Shown in pieces: positions 21,567-21,594 of a stretch of DNA of 21,594 nt (positions are counted from its first letter, which is position 1; every line of letters begins with the position of its first letter). Below the pieces are notes generated by a model, which did not search any database, was not told where the DNA came from, and saw only the letters and a list, made by a program, of their open reading frames with translations. The DNA is taken from contig HF989165.1 of assembly GCA_000431275.1 (NCBI GenBank), forward strand, positions 1 to 21,594, read 5' to 3'. The translations under genes were made by a program, and so were the position numbers. This DNA comes from Prevotella sp. CAG:755. GTDB taxonomy: Bacteria; Bacteroidota; Bacteroidia; Bacteroidales; Bacteroidaceae.

Positions 21567-21594
21567 ACTTTCAAGATAGAAGTGCAATTATTTC

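Overview
The window looks like a chromosomal segment of a Bacteroidales bacterium (Bacteroidaceae/Prevotellaceae-like) with fairly high GC. The evidence is the adjacent pyrG-yidC-S9 peptidase-MFS block, a LytS/LytTR pair behind a MacB-type exporter, promoter -7 boxes of the Bacteroidetes TAnnTTTG type, and protein sequences that read like Bacteroides/Prevotella families. Everything here is read by eye; no database search was run.

Positions 1-10,750 are intact core-type genome. The 3' end of an ABC ATPase gene is followed by a MacB-like permease, a LytS-type histidine kinase and a LytTR response regulator, all tightly packed as one operon. A 336-base gap with a promoter leads into pyrG (CTP synthase, GTG start), which overlaps yidC (membrane insertase). 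A strong intrinsic terminator follows. Next come a secreted DPP5-like S9 peptidase and an MFS transporter. I see no frameshift or internal stop in this half.

Positions 10,950-21,594 are very different: an accessory redox/hydrolase cluster in visible decay. It holds a 5'-truncated methyltransferase remnant; a divergent AraC-family regulator with a frameshift and an in-frame amber codon; an Isf-like flavodoxin; a lipoprotein esterase; a Tat-type flavodoxin-ferredoxin (EFR1) protein with a frameshift; an intact SBF/bile-acid-symporter-like membrane protein; an aldo/keto reductase with an in-frame amber; a secreted alpha/beta hydrolase with an amber and a frameshift; a carboxymuconolactone decarboxylase-cupin gene with many frameshifts; a YqhD/butanol-dehydrogenase-like iron alcohol dehydrogenase with one frameshift; and a dienelactone-hydrolase-like gene whose 3' part is replaced by unrelated sequence.

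The most informative new structure is a 43-bp direct repeat (41 of 43 identical) at 12489-12531 and 18587-18629. Each copy lies 15-16 nt upstream of a -7-like box, and each precedes one of the two gene blocks of this cluster. I infer these are operators for the neighbouring AraC regulator, which makes the region a two-operon regulon. By gene content (AraC + YqhD-like ADH + aldo/keto reductase) it resembles the E. coli YqhC/YqhD/DkgA aldehyde response, with added flavoprotein, ferredoxin, CMD-cupin and hydrolase functions. Regulator and targets are degenerating together. The lesions are of two kinds only: single-base indels, nearly all in or next to short homopolymers, and three TAG codons at places where glutamine fits.
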